From positions 7,553,001-7,617,000 of the forward strand of contig NZ_CP163439.1 in assembly GCF_041052385.1 (NCBI RefSeq): a stretch of 64,000 bases of DNA. Direction: 5' to 3'. Below the pieces are notes generated by a model. The model did no database searches, was not told the DNA's origin, and saw only the letters and a program-made list of their open reading frames with translations. The translations under genes were made by a program, and so were the position numbers. This document shows positions 7,925-17,278 of this stretch, in pieces. The first letter of the stretch is position 1. Every line of letters begins with the position of its first letter. Source of the stretch: Streptomyces sp. R28 (GTDB taxonomy: Bacteria > Actinomycetota > Actinomycetes > Streptomycetales > Streptomycetaceae).

Positions 7925-8959
7925 GTGTCACACAGCACGGTGCCTCGGAGCAGTGCCGAGGCCAGCACGCAGGTGAAGAACCCGGTGCCGTCCGACGACG
8001 TCACGGGCGCCCAGGAGAAACGAGGCTCGGGCAAGCTGAGCCTCAGGCTCAGGTTCAGACGCGACCGCGTCCTGATCCTCATGACGGTGCCGGCCGTCGT
8101 GCTCCTCCTGGTCTTCAACTACCTGCCGATCCTCGGCAACATCGTCGCCTTCCAGGACTACGACCCCTACATCAGCGACAACGGCATCGTCTCCATGCTC
8201 AACAGCCCCTTCGTGGGCCTGGAGAACTTCCAGCGGATCTTCGAGGACTCGGCCTTCTGGAACGCCGTCGAGAACACGCTCGTGCTGTTCTTCGTCCAGC
8301 TCGTGCTGTTCTTCCCGATCCCGGTCCTGCTCGCGCTGCTCATCAACAGCGTGGTCCGGCCCCGCGTGCGGGCCTTCGCGCAGGCCGTGCTCTACCTCCC
8401 GCACTTCTTCTCCTGGGTGCTGGTCATCGCCGTCTTCCAGCAGATGTTCGGCGGCGCGGGGATGCTCTCCCAACTGCTCCGGCAGAACGGGTACGACGGC
8501 CTCGACATCATGACCAACCCGGACACCTTCGCCTTCCTGCTCACCGCGCAGAGCCTGTGGAAGGACGCCGGGTGGGGGATCATCGTCTTCCTCGCCGCCC
8601 TGGCCTCGGTCAGTCCGGACCTGTACGAGGCCGCCGCGATGGACGGAGCCGGACGCTGGCGCCGCATGTGGCACGTCACGCTTCCGGCCCTGCGTCCGGT
8701 GATCGCCCTCCTGCTCGTACTGCGCGTCGGCGATGCCCTGACCGTCGGGTTCGAACAGATCCTGCTGCAACGCGACGGCGTCGGACCGGGCGCGGGTGAG
8801 GTCCTCGACACCTTCGTGTGGTGGAACGGCGTGCGCAACCAGGACTTCGGCTACGCGGCTGCCGCCGGTCTGGTCAAGGGCGTGGTCAGCATCGGCCTGG
8901 TCCTCGCCGCGAACAAGGTGGCCCATCTCATGGGCGAGCAGGGGGTGTACAAGAAATGA
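7925..8959 (+). CDS. ABC sugar transporter permease, LplB type
   Basis: This 344-residue membrane protein has six predicted transmembrane segments after a 45-residue cytosolic leader. The EAA loop that contacts the ATPase is visible as EAAAMDGAGRWRRMWHVTLP. The GTG start follows a good AGGAG ribosome site 27 bp after the binding-protein gene. It pairs with the next permease, whose ATG overlaps its stop codon. No ATPase gene is present in the locus; in Streptomyces such importers commonly share the global ATPase MsiK, which is the inferred partner here. Confidence 0.9.
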   Translation: MSHSTVPRSSAEASTQVKNPVPSDDVTGAQEKRGSGKLSLRLRFRRDRVLILMTVPAVVLLLVFNYLPILGNIVAFQDYDPYISDNGIVSMLNSPFVGLENFQRIFEDSAFWNAVENTLVLFFVQLVLFFPIPVLLALLINSVVRPRVRAFAQAVLYLPHFFSWVLVIAVFQQMFGGAGMLSQLLRQNGYDGLDIMTNPDTFAFLLTAQSLWKDAGWGIIVFLAALASVSPDLYEAAAMDGAGRWRRMWHVTLPALRPVIALLLVLRVGDALTVGFEQILLQRDGVGPGAGEVLDTFVWWNGVRNQDFGYAAAAGLVKGVVSIGLVLAANKVAHLMGEQGVYKK

Positions 8960-9915
8960 CGTCCGTGATGTGGGAGCCGCGCCAGGACACCGAGCCGGTA
9001 CAGGGGAAGGCGCCCCGCTGGTGGGCCGCACCGCCGCGCCCGTCGTGGGAGGAGAAGCCCTCCAGGGCCGGCCTCGCGGGCAAGGGCATCGCCCTGTCGT
9101 TCGCCTGCCTGGCAGTTCTCTTCCCGCTGTGGATCGTGGTTGTCACCAGCCTCTCCACAAGGAAGACCATCGACGAGGCGGGCGGCCTGGTGATGGTGCC
9201 CAAGGGCATCACCTTCATCGCCTACGAGGAGCTGCTCGGCGGCGGCCAGGTCACCCGTGCCGCGATCATCAGCATCCTCGTCACCCTGGTCGGCACGCTG
9301 TTCTCGATGTCGGTGTCGGTCCTGTGCGCCTACGGACTGTCCCGCAGCGGGTCCCTCGGGCACCGCTGGATCCTGATGATGCTGCTGGCGACCATGTTCT
9401 TCAGCGCCGGACTCATCCCCACCTACCTGCTGGTGCAGTCCCTCGGCCTGACGGACAGCTATCTCGCGCTGATCCTGCCGAGCGCGATCAGCGTCTTCAA
9501 CATCCTGGTGCTGCGCGGCTTCTTCATGGGGATCTCGCAGGAACTCGTCGACAGCGCGCGCATCGACGGCGCCGGCGACCTCCGGATCCTCTGGCAGATC
9601 GTCATGCCGCTGTCGCGGGCGGTCCTCGCGGTGATCACGCTGTTCTACGCCGTCGGGTACTGGAGCGCCTGGTTCAACGCGTCGCTGTACCTGAACCAGC
9701 AGGACATGATGCCGTTGCAGAACGTCATGATCCAGCTGGTGCAGAGGCAGGAGGCGCCGGTCGGTCTGAGCCAGGCCATCAGAACCGGTCAGCTGTCGGG
9801 GCTGGCCATTCAGATGGCGGTCATGGTGATGGCCCTGCTGCCGGTGGCTGTGCTTTCCCCCTTCGTCCAGAAGCACTTCAAGAAGGGCATGCTCACCGGG
9901 GCCGTCAAGGGCTGA
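8956..9915 (+). CDS. ABC sugar transporter permease, YtcP/LplC type
   Basis: The second permease of the importer is 319 residues long with six predicted membrane segments. The EAA-type loop reads ELVDSARIDGAGDLRILWQI. Its ATG overlaps the stop codon of the preceding permease by four bases, which implies translational coupling and equal stoichiometry. The frame is open further upstream, but that stretch is out of frame with the preceding permease and was rejected. A hairpin-forming repeat follows between this gene and the GH74 gene. Confidence 0.9.
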   Translation: MTSVMWEPRQDTEPVQGKAPRWWAAPPRPSWEEKPSRAGLAGKGIALSFACLAVLFPLWIVVVTSLSTRKTIDEAGGLVMVPKGITFIAYEELLGGGQVTRAAIISILVTLVGTLFSMSVSVLCAYGLSRSGSLGHRWILMMLLATMFFSAGLIPTYLLVQSLGLTDSYLALILPSAISVFNILVLRGFFMGISQELVDSARIDGAGDLRILWQIVMPLSRAVLAVITLFYAVGYWSAWFNASLYLNQQDMMPLQNVMIQLVQRQEAPVGLSQAIRTGQLSGLAIQMAVMVMALLPVAVLSPFVQKHFKKGMLTGAVKG

Positions 9916-9930
9916 TCGGCGCCCACACGA

Positions 9931-10014
9931 CGGGGGCTTCGGTGATGCGGCGGCTGCGGGGTGTCCGTGGCTGGTCGCGCCCACGCTGCGGAGCCGCATA
10001 TCGAAGCAGCCCCG
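9931..10014. repeat. Intercistronic hairpin repeat inside the operon
   Basis: Arms at 9931-9951 and 9993-10014 are imperfect inverted copies, including ATGCGGC against GCCGCAT and GGGGGCTTC against GAAGCAGCCCC. The sequence resembles a dispersed element I associate with Streptomyces intergenic regions (core of the type GGGGCGCGGGGCTG). Fragments with the same GGCGCGGGGAAC core occur at about 30536-30561 and 36118-36131. It may act as an attenuator between transporter and hydrolase genes. Confidence 0.5.
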
Positions 10015-10063
10015 CGCCCCTTAAGGTCTTCACTCCCCCCTCTTGCAAAGACGAGGTATGTCC

Positions 10064-12289
10064 ATGCGTACGTCCCGCCTGAGCAGACGTGCCGTTCTCG
10101 CCGGGACCGCGGCCGCCGCCGCGCTCACCACCGTCCCGTCCGTCGCAGGGCGCGCGTCCGCCGCCGAGCCCACAGCCGCCGCCGGCCAGGCGTACCGTTG
10201 GCGCACCGCCGTCATGGGCGGCACCGGTTTCGTCACCGGGGTTCTCTTCCACCCCTCCGTGCGCGGGCTCGCCTACGCCCGTACCGACATCGGCGGCGCC
10301 TACCGCTGGGACGACCGCACCTCGAACTGGGTCCCGCTGACCGACCACCTCGGCTGGGACGACTGGAACCTTCTCGGCGTCGAGGCCATGGCCGTCGACC
10401 CCGCCCACCCCCACCGCGTCTACCTCGCCCTCGGCACCTACGCCCAGTCCTGGGCCACCAACGGTGCCGTCCTGCGCTCCGACGACCGCGGCGCCACCTG
10501 GCGGCGCACCGACCTCACCGTGAAGCTCGGCGGCAACGAGGACGGACGCGGCTGCGGCGAGCGGCTGCTCGTCGACCCGAGGGACAGCGACACGCTGTGG
10601 CTGGGCACCCGGCACGACGGTCTGCTGAAGTCGACCGACCGAGGCGCCACCTGGGCCGCCGCCTCCGGTTTCCCGGGCACCCCGAGCGCGAGCGGCCAGG
10701 GCGTCACCCTCCTCGTCGCCGCCGGGCGCACCCTCTACGCCGGGTGGGGCGACGGCGACGGCACGTCGGGGACGAAGAACCTGTACCGGACCAGCGACGG
10801 CACCACCTGGGAAGCCGTCCCCGGCCAGCCCGCCGGCACCGCCGCCAAGGTCCCGATCCGCGCCGCGTACGACCGGGTCACCAGCCACCTGTACGTGACG
10901 TACGCCAACGCACCCGGCCCCAACGGCCAGTCCGACGGCAGCGTGCACAAGCTGTGCACCCTGAACGGCAAGTGGACCGAGGTCACGCCGGTGAAGCCCG
11001 GCGGCACCACGGCCGACGGGTCGGCCGACACCTTCGGGTACGGCGGCGTCGCCGTCGACGCCCGGCGGCCCGGCACGCTCGTCGTGTCCACCAACAACCG
11101 CTGGGCGGCGGTCGACACGGTCTTCCGCAGCACCGACGGCGGCCGCACCTGGACATCCCTGAAGGACACGGCCGTCCTCGACGTCTCCGAGACCCCCTTC
11201 CTCAAGTGGGGCCAGGACAAGCCGAAGTTCGGCTGGTGGATCCAGGCCCTCGCCCTCGACCCGTACGACTCGAAGCACATCGTCTACGGCACCGGCGCGA
11301 CCCTCTACGGCACGCGGGACCTGAAGAACTGGGCTCCGCAGATCCGCGGCCTGGAGGAGACGTCCGTACGCCAGCTGATCTCGCCCCCGGTCGGGCAGGC
11401 GCACCTGATCAGCGGCAACGGGGACATCGGCGTGATGTACCACGAGTCGCTCACGGCATCCCCCTCGCGCGGCATGGCATCGAACCCCGTGTTCGGGTCG
11501 GCGACGGGGCTCGCCCAGGCCGCTGCCAAGCCGGCGTACGTCGTCCGGGCCGGCTGGGGCGACCACGGCAACGGCGCCTACTCGAACGACGGCGGGCAGA
11601 CCTGGGCGCCCTTCGCGGCCCAGCCCTCCATCGCCAAGGACGCACCGGGGCCGATCGCCACCAACGCCGACGGCAGCGTGCTGCTCTGGGTGTTCGTGCA
11701 CTGGGACGGCACGAAGTACCCCGCCCACCGCTCGGCGGACAACGGCGCCACCTGGGCTGAGGTCTCCTCCTTCCCGAAGGGCGCCACGCCGGTCGCCGAC
11801 CCGGCCGACCCGACGCTCTTCTACGCGTACGACACCGACACAGGAACGCTACTCGCCAGCACTGACAGTGGCCGTACCTTCACCGCCCGTGCGAGTGGAC
11901 TGCCCTCCGGAGACAGCCAGTTCGAGCTGGTCGCGGCGCCCGGGCGCTCCGGCGACCTGTGGCTGAGCGCGAAGGGGAACGGCCTCCACCGCTCCACCGA
12001 CGGCGGCGCGACCTTCACCAAGGTCGCCACCTGCGGGGCCTCGCACACCCTCGGCTTCGGCAAGGCCGCCGCCGGCGCCGACTACCCGGCGATCTACATG
12101 GTCGGCTCCACCGGTACGATCACCGCCGTCCACCGCTCGGACGACGAGGCGAAGACCTGGGTGCGGATCAACGACGACCAGCACCAGTGGGGCTGGACCG
12201 GCGAGACGATCACCGGCGACCCGCGCGTCCACGGCCGCGTCTACGTCGCCACCAACGGGCGCGGCGTCCAGTACGGAGACCTGGTGTGA
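10064..12289 (+). CDS. Secreted GH74 xyloglucanase
   Basis: The 741-residue enzyme is predicted to cut the beta-1,4-glucan backbone of xyloglucan outside the cell. A Tat-type signal (LSRRAVLAGTAAAAAL) ends near ASA-AEP. The rest is a beta-propeller pair built of repeats of the form YRTSDGTTW or RSTDGGRTW. The conserved motif YARTDIGGAYRWD contains Asp75, the catalytic base position of GH74, and Asp399 in ALALDPYDS is a candidate acid. No carbohydrate-binding module follows the propellers. The second of two closely spaced ATGs (10064) was preferred because GAGG lies 7 nt before it; the first at 10058 is too close. The stop codon overlaps the next start. Confidence 0.92.
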   Translation: MRTSRLSRRAVLAGTAAAAALTTVPSVAGRASAAEPTAAAGQAYRWRTAVMGGTGFVTGVLFHPSVRGLAYARTDIGGAYRWDDRTSNWVPLTDHLGWDDWNLLGVEAMAVDPAHPHRVYLALGTYAQSWATNGAVLRSDDRGATWRRTDLTVKLGGNEDGRGCGERLLVDPRDSDTLWLGTRHDGLLKSTDRGATWAAASGFPGTPSASGQGVTLLVAAGRTLYAGWGDGDGTSGTKNLYRTSDGTTWEAVPGQPAGTAAKVPIRAAYDRVTSHLYVTYANAPGPNGQSDGSVHKLCTLNGKWTEVTPVKPGGTTADGSADTFGYGGVAVDARRPGTLVVSTNNRWAAVDTVFRSTDGGRTWTSLKDTAVLDVSETPFLKWGQDKPKFGWWIQALALDPYDSKHIVYGTGATLYGTRDLKNWAPQIRGLEETSVRQLISPPVGQAHLISGNGDIGVMYHESLTASPSRGMASNPVFGSATGLAQAAAKPAYVVRAGWGDHGNGAYSNDGGQTWAPFAAQPSIAKDAPGPIATNADGSVLLWVFVHWDGTKYPAHRSADNGATWAEVSSFPKGATPVADPADPTLFYAYDTDTGTLLASTDSGRTFTARASGLPSGDSQFELVAAPGRSGDLWLSAKGNGLHRSTDGGATFTKVATCGASHTLGFGKAAAGADYPAIYMVGSTGTITAVHRSDDEAKTWVRINDDQHQWGWTGETITGDPRVHGRVYVATNGRGVQYGDLV

Positions 12290-14283
12290 TGTCAGAACCC
12301 CAACGGCCGACCCTCGCCGACGCCACCCGCGGCCGCCTCCTCTTCGGCGGCGACTACAACCCCGAGCAGTGGCCCGAGGAGACCTGGCACGAGGACGTCC
12401 GGCTGATGAAGGAGGCCGGCGTCAACTCGGTCACCCTCGGCGTCTTCTCCTGGGCCAAGCTCGAACCCCGCCCAGGGGAGCGGAACTTCGGCTGGCTCGA
12501 CCGGCTGATGGACCTCATGCACGAGAACGGCATCGGCGTCGTCCTCGCCACCCCGACCTCCTCGCCCCCGCCCTGGATGGGCCGGCTGCACCCCGACACC
12601 CTGCCCGTCACCGAGGACGGCCGCACCGAGTGGTGGGGCGGCCGGCAGCACTTCTCGCACTCCAGCGCCACCTACCGGCGCTATGCCGCCGCCATCACCG
12701 AGGACCTCGCCGCCCGCTACGGCAGTCACCCGGCCCTGCGGATGTGGCACATCAACAACGAGTACTGCACCTACGACTGGGGCGACGAGGCCGAGGCCGC
12801 CTTCCGCCGCTGGTTGCAGGAGAAGTACGGCAGCCTCGACGCCCTCAACGAGGCCTGGGGGACCGCCTTCTGGAGCCAGGGATACGGCGACTGGGACGAG
12901 GTCCTGCCGCCGCGCCGCGCCCACTACATGAAGAATCCGACCCAGGGCCTGGACTTCAAGCGGTTCACGTCCGACGCGCTGCTGGAGTGCTACCTCGCCG
13001 AGCGCGACATCGTCGCCCGGCACACCCCGCACATCCCGGTGACCACCAACTTCATGCCGTTCTGGCAGGGACAGGACGCATGGGCCTGGGCCGAGCGGGA
13101 GGACGTCGTCTCCGTCGACATCTATCCGGATCCGCGTGATCCGTTCGGCGGGCAGAACGCGGCGCTGATCCATGACATGACGCGCTCGCAGGCCCGCGGC
13201 GGCCCCTGGATGGTCATGGAGCAGGCCGCCGGGCCGGTCAACTGGCGCGGGGTCAACCACCCCAAGCCGGCCGGCCTCAACCGCCTGTGGTCCGTGCAGG
13301 CCGTGGCCCGCGGCGCCGACGCCGTCTGCTACTTCCAGTGGCGGCAGTCCCGGCAGGGCGCGGAGAAGTTCCACTCCGGGATGGTCAGCCACGCCGGGGA
13401 GCACGGCCGTACCTTCCAGGAGGTCAAGCGGATCGGCGCCGAACTCGCCCTGCTGGGCGAGAAGGTGGCCGACAGCCGCGTCGAGGCCGCCGAAGTCGCC
13501 GTACTCCTCGACTGGAACGCCTGGTGGGCGAGCCAGCAGGAAGGGCGGCTGTCCTGCGAGGTCGACTACCCGCAGGTGGTCCGGGCCTGGCATCGCGCCC
13601 TCTGGGAGGCGCACACCGTCGCGGACTTCGCTCACCCCGAGCACGACCTGTCCGCGTACAAGCTGGTCGTCGTCCCGCAGCTGTATCTGATGACGGATGC
13701 GGCCATCGACCGCCTCGTCGCCTACGTCGAGGGCGGCGGCACCCTCGTCGCCGGCTTCCAGACCGGCGTCGCCGACGAGGACGACCGGGTGCGGGCGGGT
13801 GGCATGGACGCCCGCCTCCGCGACCTCTTCGGCATCCGCGTCCTGCACGAGTGGTGGCCGCTCGACGCGGACGAGAAGGCCGACGTCGAGGGCTTCCACG
13901 GCACCCTGTGGTCCGAGGAGATCGAGGCGGCGGACGGCGTGGACGCGGTGATGCCCTACAAGGGCGGCGAGCTGGACGGGCTCCCCGCCGTCCTGCGCAA
14001 GGGCCGTGCCTGGTACGTCTCCACCCTTCCCGAGCCGCACACACTGCGCACGCTGCTCGCCGACATCGCCGCCGACGCGGGCGTACGGCCGACCCTCACC
14101 GGGCTTCCGGCCGGGGTGGAGGCGGTCCGCCGGGGCGGGCTGCTGTTCCTGCTCAACCACGGGCGCGACGGCGTCACCGTACCGGTGCCCGGCCGCCACC
14201 GCGACCTGCTGACCGGCGCGGAGGCCACCGACGCAGTGGAGCTGGGCCGGTACGGCGTGGCCGTGCTGGAGGCCGCCTCATGA
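12289..14283 (+). CDS. GH42 beta-galactosidase
   Basis: A 664-residue intracellular enzyme of the LacA/GH42 family, of the usual length. It would release terminal galactose from xyloglucan side chains after import. The start region GGDYNPEQWP is diagnostic. The acid/base Glu158 is in HINNEYC and the nucleophile Glu311 in MVMEQAAG. A trimerisation domain (about 395-600, VAVLLDWNAWWA onward) and a small C-terminal beta domain follow. There is no signal peptide. The ATG overlaps the GH74 stop by one base, so the two are translationally coupled, and the 3' end overlaps the GH95 gene. Confidence 0.93.
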   Translation: MSEPQRPTLADATRGRLLFGGDYNPEQWPEETWHEDVRLMKEAGVNSVTLGVFSWAKLEPRPGERNFGWLDRLMDLMHENGIGVVLATPTSSPPPWMGRLHPDTLPVTEDGRTEWWGGRQHFSHSSATYRRYAAAITEDLAARYGSHPALRMWHINNEYCTYDWGDEAEAAFRRWLQEKYGSLDALNEAWGTAFWSQGYGDWDEVLPPRRAHYMKNPTQGLDFKRFTSDALLECYLAERDIVARHTPHIPVTTNFMPFWQGQDAWAWAEREDVVSVDIYPDPRDPFGGQNAALIHDMTRSQARGGPWMVMEQAAGPVNWRGVNHPKPAGLNRLWSVQAVARGADAVCYFQWRQSRQGAEKFHSGMVSHAGEHGRTFQEVKRIGAELALLGEKVADSRVEAAEVAVLLDWNAWWASQQEGRLSCEVDYPQVVRAWHRALWEAHTVADFAHPEHDLSAYKLVVVPQLYLMTDAAIDRLVAYVEGGGTLVAGFQTGVADEDDRVRAGGMDARLRDLFGIRVLHEWWPLDADEKADVEGFHGTLWSEEIEAADGVDAVMPYKGGELDGLPAVLRKGRAWYVSTLPEPHTLRTLLADIAADAGVRPTLTGLPAGVEAVRRGGLLFLLNHGRDGVTVPVPGRHRDLLTGAEATDAVELGRYGVAVLEAAS

Positions 14284-16490
14284 GCGGACCGGTACACGGC
14301 ACCTGGGAGTCGGCCCCCGCCGAGCGCTGGGAGGACGCCTTCCTGAGCGGGAACGGCCGACACGGCGTCATGGTGCTCGGAGATCCGAACGCCGACCAGG
14401 TCATCGTCAACCACCACAGCCTGGTCCGCCCCAACGGCAGCGAACACGCCCGTCCACCCGCCCTCGCCGCCGAACTCCCGCAGCTCCAGGACCGGTTGCT
14501 CGGCGGAGACGTCACGGCGGCCGAGCGTTTCACCGACGGGCGGGAGCTGCAGTGGGTGCAGCCCTTCCATCCCGCCTTCCGGATACGGCTGCGCCGTCCG
14601 GTCGCCGAGGAGCGCCGCGAGGGGTACCGCCGCGAGGTCGACTTCACCACCGGCGTCTGCACAGCCGTGCGGGGCGGCTGGCGGAGCCAGGTCTTCGTCT
14701 CGCGCGCCGACGACGTCATCGTCCAGTACGTCACCGAGCCCGGCCTCACCGCCGACGTGTCCCTGGACCCTCAACTGCCCGGTGCCCCCTACGACTTGGC
14801 GGTCGGCCACAGCGTCATCCTCACCCCCGACGGCGCACTCCTCACCCTCCGCGTCCGCTACCCCGGCAGCGACCGCGTGTACACGGGCGTCACGCTCGCC
14901 CTGGTCACCGGTGGCAGCACCCGCACCTCCCTGCCCGGCATGCGCGTCGAGGGCGCCCGCTCGCTGCTCCTCCTCACCCGGGTCCAGCGGCACACCGGCG
15001 AGCTTGACGTCCTCGCCGAGGCGCGAGCGCTGCGTGCCCTGCTCCCCGACGGCGACGAGGACCCGTACGACCGCCTCCTCGCCCGCCACACCGACCTGCA
15101 CCGCCCGGCCTACCTCCGTGCGGGCCTCGACCTCGGCGCCGACGACGCCGAACGCGCCCTCCCGGGCTCGGAGCTGGTCAGCCGCCCGAAGAGCCCCGCC
15201 CTCCTGGAACGCCTCTTCGCGGCCGGCCGCTACCACCTCCTGTCCGCCGCCGGCATGCTTCCGCCCCGGCTCACCGGCCTGTGGACCGGCGACTGGAACA
15301 CGGCGTGGTCGGGCGCGTTCACCACCGACGCCAACGTCAACCTCCAGACCGCATCGGCCGCCGCGGCCGCGCTCCCCGAGGTGACCGAGGCCCACGCGGC
15401 CCTGGTCCACGGCCAGTTGGACCACTGGCGCGACAACGCCCGCACGATCTTCGGCACCCGTGGCGTGGTGGCCCCCGCCCACACCGACGGCGAGTCCGGG
15501 TACATCTACCACTTCAACCGCGAATACCCCCTGCACCTGTGGACCGCGGGCGCCGACTGGCTCCTCAAGCCCCTCGTCGACCACGACGAGACCCGCGGCG
15601 ACCGCGACCCGCGCACCGCGGCCGCCTTCGCCGAAGTCGCCCTGTTCTACGAGGACTTCCTCACCCGGACCGACGGCGACGGCAACCTGGTCGTCGTCCC
15701 CTCCTACTCACCCGAGAACCGTCCGGCGAACGCGAGCTGGGGCACCATCAACGCCGCCATGGACCTCTCCGCGGCCCGCCACGCCCTGCTCACGGCGGCC
15801 GACTACCACGCGGGCACCGAGGAGGCCGAGCGCTGGCGCGCCCTCGCCGACCGACTCCCGCCGCACCGGATCAACGCCGACGGAGCCCTCGCCGAATGGG
15901 CCTGGCCAGACCTTGAGGACACCTACGACCACCGCCACCTCAGCCACCTCTACGGCGTCTGGCCGCTCGACGAGATCACCCCCTACGACACCCCCGACCT
16001 CGCCGCGGCCGCCCACCGCGCCCTCCAGCTCCGCGGCGCCGAGAACGACTCCGCGCACGGCCACCTCCACCACGCCCTGATCGCGGCCCGGCTGCGCGAC
16101 GGCGAGCGCGTCGCCCACGCCCTCGACCAGGTGCTGGAGGGTGACTTCTTCCACGCCTCCCTGATGAGCGCGCACTACCCGACGCGTCACGTCTACAACG
16201 CCGACGCCGCCCACACCCTGCCCGCCGTACTGATCGAGATGCTCGTGCAGTCGACCCCGGACCGGCTGGTGCTCCTGCCCGCGCTGCCCGCGGCCTGCCC
16301 CCAGGGGGAGCTCCGCGGCATCCGCACCCGGTTCGGAGCAGAGGTCGACCTCACCTGGACCCCCCACTCAGCGACCGCGGTGATCCGCCCCACGCGTACC
16401 CACCGGGTCGAACTCAGGACTTCCACCGGCGCCGAACCGCTCGACCTCGTCGCCGGAGAAGACCACGTCCTGCGCTTAGGGGCGTGGTAA
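14280..16490 (+). CDS. GH95 alpha-L-fucosidase-type hydrolase with a TTA codon
   Basis: The 736-residue cytosolic protein matches GH95: an N-terminal beta-sandwich domain starting WEDAFLSGNGRHGVMVLG, an (alpha/alpha)6 barrel with GLWTGDWNTAWSGAF and TDANVNLQT, and a C-terminal beta domain with LLPALPAACPQGELRGIRTR. GH95 enzymes remove alpha-1,2-L-fucose (some act on L-galactose), fitting fucosylated xyloglucan. The ATG overlaps the GH42 stop by four bases. The codon at 16476-16478, third from the end of the protein, is TTA, which in Streptomyces needs the developmental tRNA encoded by bldA. Full translation of this gene may therefore be growth-phase dependent. Confidence 0.88.
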   Translation: MSGPVHGTWESAPAERWEDAFLSGNGRHGVMVLGDPNADQVIVNHHSLVRPNGSEHARPPALAAELPQLQDRLLGGDVTAAERFTDGRELQWVQPFHPAFRIRLRRPVAEERREGYRREVDFTTGVCTAVRGGWRSQVFVSRADDVIVQYVTEPGLTADVSLDPQLPGAPYDLAVGHSVILTPDGALLTLRVRYPGSDRVYTGVTLALVTGGSTRTSLPGMRVEGARSLLLLTRVQRHTGELDVLAEARALRALLPDGDEDPYDRLLARHTDLHRPAYLRAGLDLGADDAERALPGSELVSRPKSPALLERLFAAGRYHLLSAAGMLPPRLTGLWTGDWNTAWSGAFTTDANVNLQTASAAAAALPEVTEAHAALVHGQLDHWRDNARTIFGTRGVVAPAHTDGESGYIYHFNREYPLHLWTAGADWLLKPLVDHDETRGDRDPRTAAAFAEVALFYEDFLTRTDGDGNLVVVPSYSPENRPANASWGTINAAMDLSAARHALLTAADYHAGTEEAERWRALADRLPPHRINADGALAEWAWPDLEDTYDHRHLSHLYGVWPLDEITPYDTPDLAAAAHRALQLRGAENDSAHGHLHHALIAARLRDGERVAHALDQVLEGDFFHASLMSAHYPTRHVYNADAAHTLPAVLIEMLVQSTPDRLVLLPALPAACPQGELRGIRTRFGAEVDLTWTPHSATAVIRPTRTHRVELRTSTGAEPLDLVAGEDHVLRLGAW

Positions 16491-16528
16491 CCCCCCCACA
16501 ATTTCCCCCCACCCATGGAAGGGACACC

Positions 16529-17242
16529 ATGGCAGTGAACACGCTGAGCCGCATCACCAAGGCGATACTGGCCCCCGCGCTCGCTCTGGGCGCCACCGTC
16601 GGCTTCGCCTCCGCCCCCGCATCCGCCGCCGTCTGGAACACCTGCGACCAGTACGGCAGCACCAACCTGAACGGCTACACGCTCTACAACAACATCTGGG
16701 GCTCCGGCGCCGGCAGCCAGTGCACCTGGGCCAACTCCGCCACCAACTGGGGAGTCTCGGCCAACCACCCCAACACCGGCGGCATCAAGTCCTACCCCAA
16801 CTCCACGAAGGCGATCAACAAGTCGATCACCTCGCTCGGCTCGCTCACGAGCGACTACAACATCTCGGTCCCGTCGTCCGGCGCCTTCAACGCGTCGTAC
16901 GACATCTGGGACACCGCCCACCGCTACGAGATCATGCTCTGGGTCAACAAGACCGGACCGGTCGGCGCCATCGGCAGCTGGCAGGAGGACGTGTCGCTGG
17001 GCGGCCACAGCTGGGGCGTCTACAAGGGCACCAACGGCTCCAACGAGGTGTTCTCCTTCATCCGCAAGTCGAACTCGTCCGCCGGCACCGTCGACATCCT
17101 GCCGATCCTGAAGTGGATCAAGGACAGCAAGGGGTGGATGGGCAACGAGACCATCGGCGACGTCCAGTTCGGATACGAGATCACCTCGTCCGCCGGCGGG
17201 CTCGACTTCAACACCAACAACCTGACCGTCAGTAGCAGCTGA
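16529..17242 (+). CDS. Secreted GH12 endoglucanase/xyloglucanase (first copy)
   Basis: A compact 237-residue single-domain enzyme with a Sec signal peptide ending at PASA-AVWNTC. The GH12 jelly-roll fold is indicated by YTLYNNIWG, the nucleophile Glu134 in YEIMLW and the acid/base Glu217 in GYEITSS. It would attack xyloglucan or beta-glucan outside the cell alongside GH74. ATG 16529 was chosen for the GGAAGGG ribosome site in front. It is the last gene of the operon that starts at 6203. There is no cellulose-binding domain. No clear terminator hairpin separates it from the convergent sulfotransferase gene. Confidence 0.92.
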   Translation: MAVNTLSRITKAILAPALALGATVGFASAPASAAVWNTCDQYGSTNLNGYTLYNNIWGSGAGSQCTWANSATNWGVSANHPNTGGIKSYPNSTKAINKSITSLGSLTSDYNISVPSSGAFNASYDIWDTAHRYEIMLWVNKTGPVGAIGSWQEDVSLGGHSWGVYKGTNGSNEVFSFIRKSNSSAGTVDILPILKWIKDSKGWMGNETIGDVQFGYEITSSAGGLDFNTNNLTVSSS

Positions 17243-17278
17243 CAAGACATCAGGGCCGGGGTCGGTCCGCGTCCCTTC

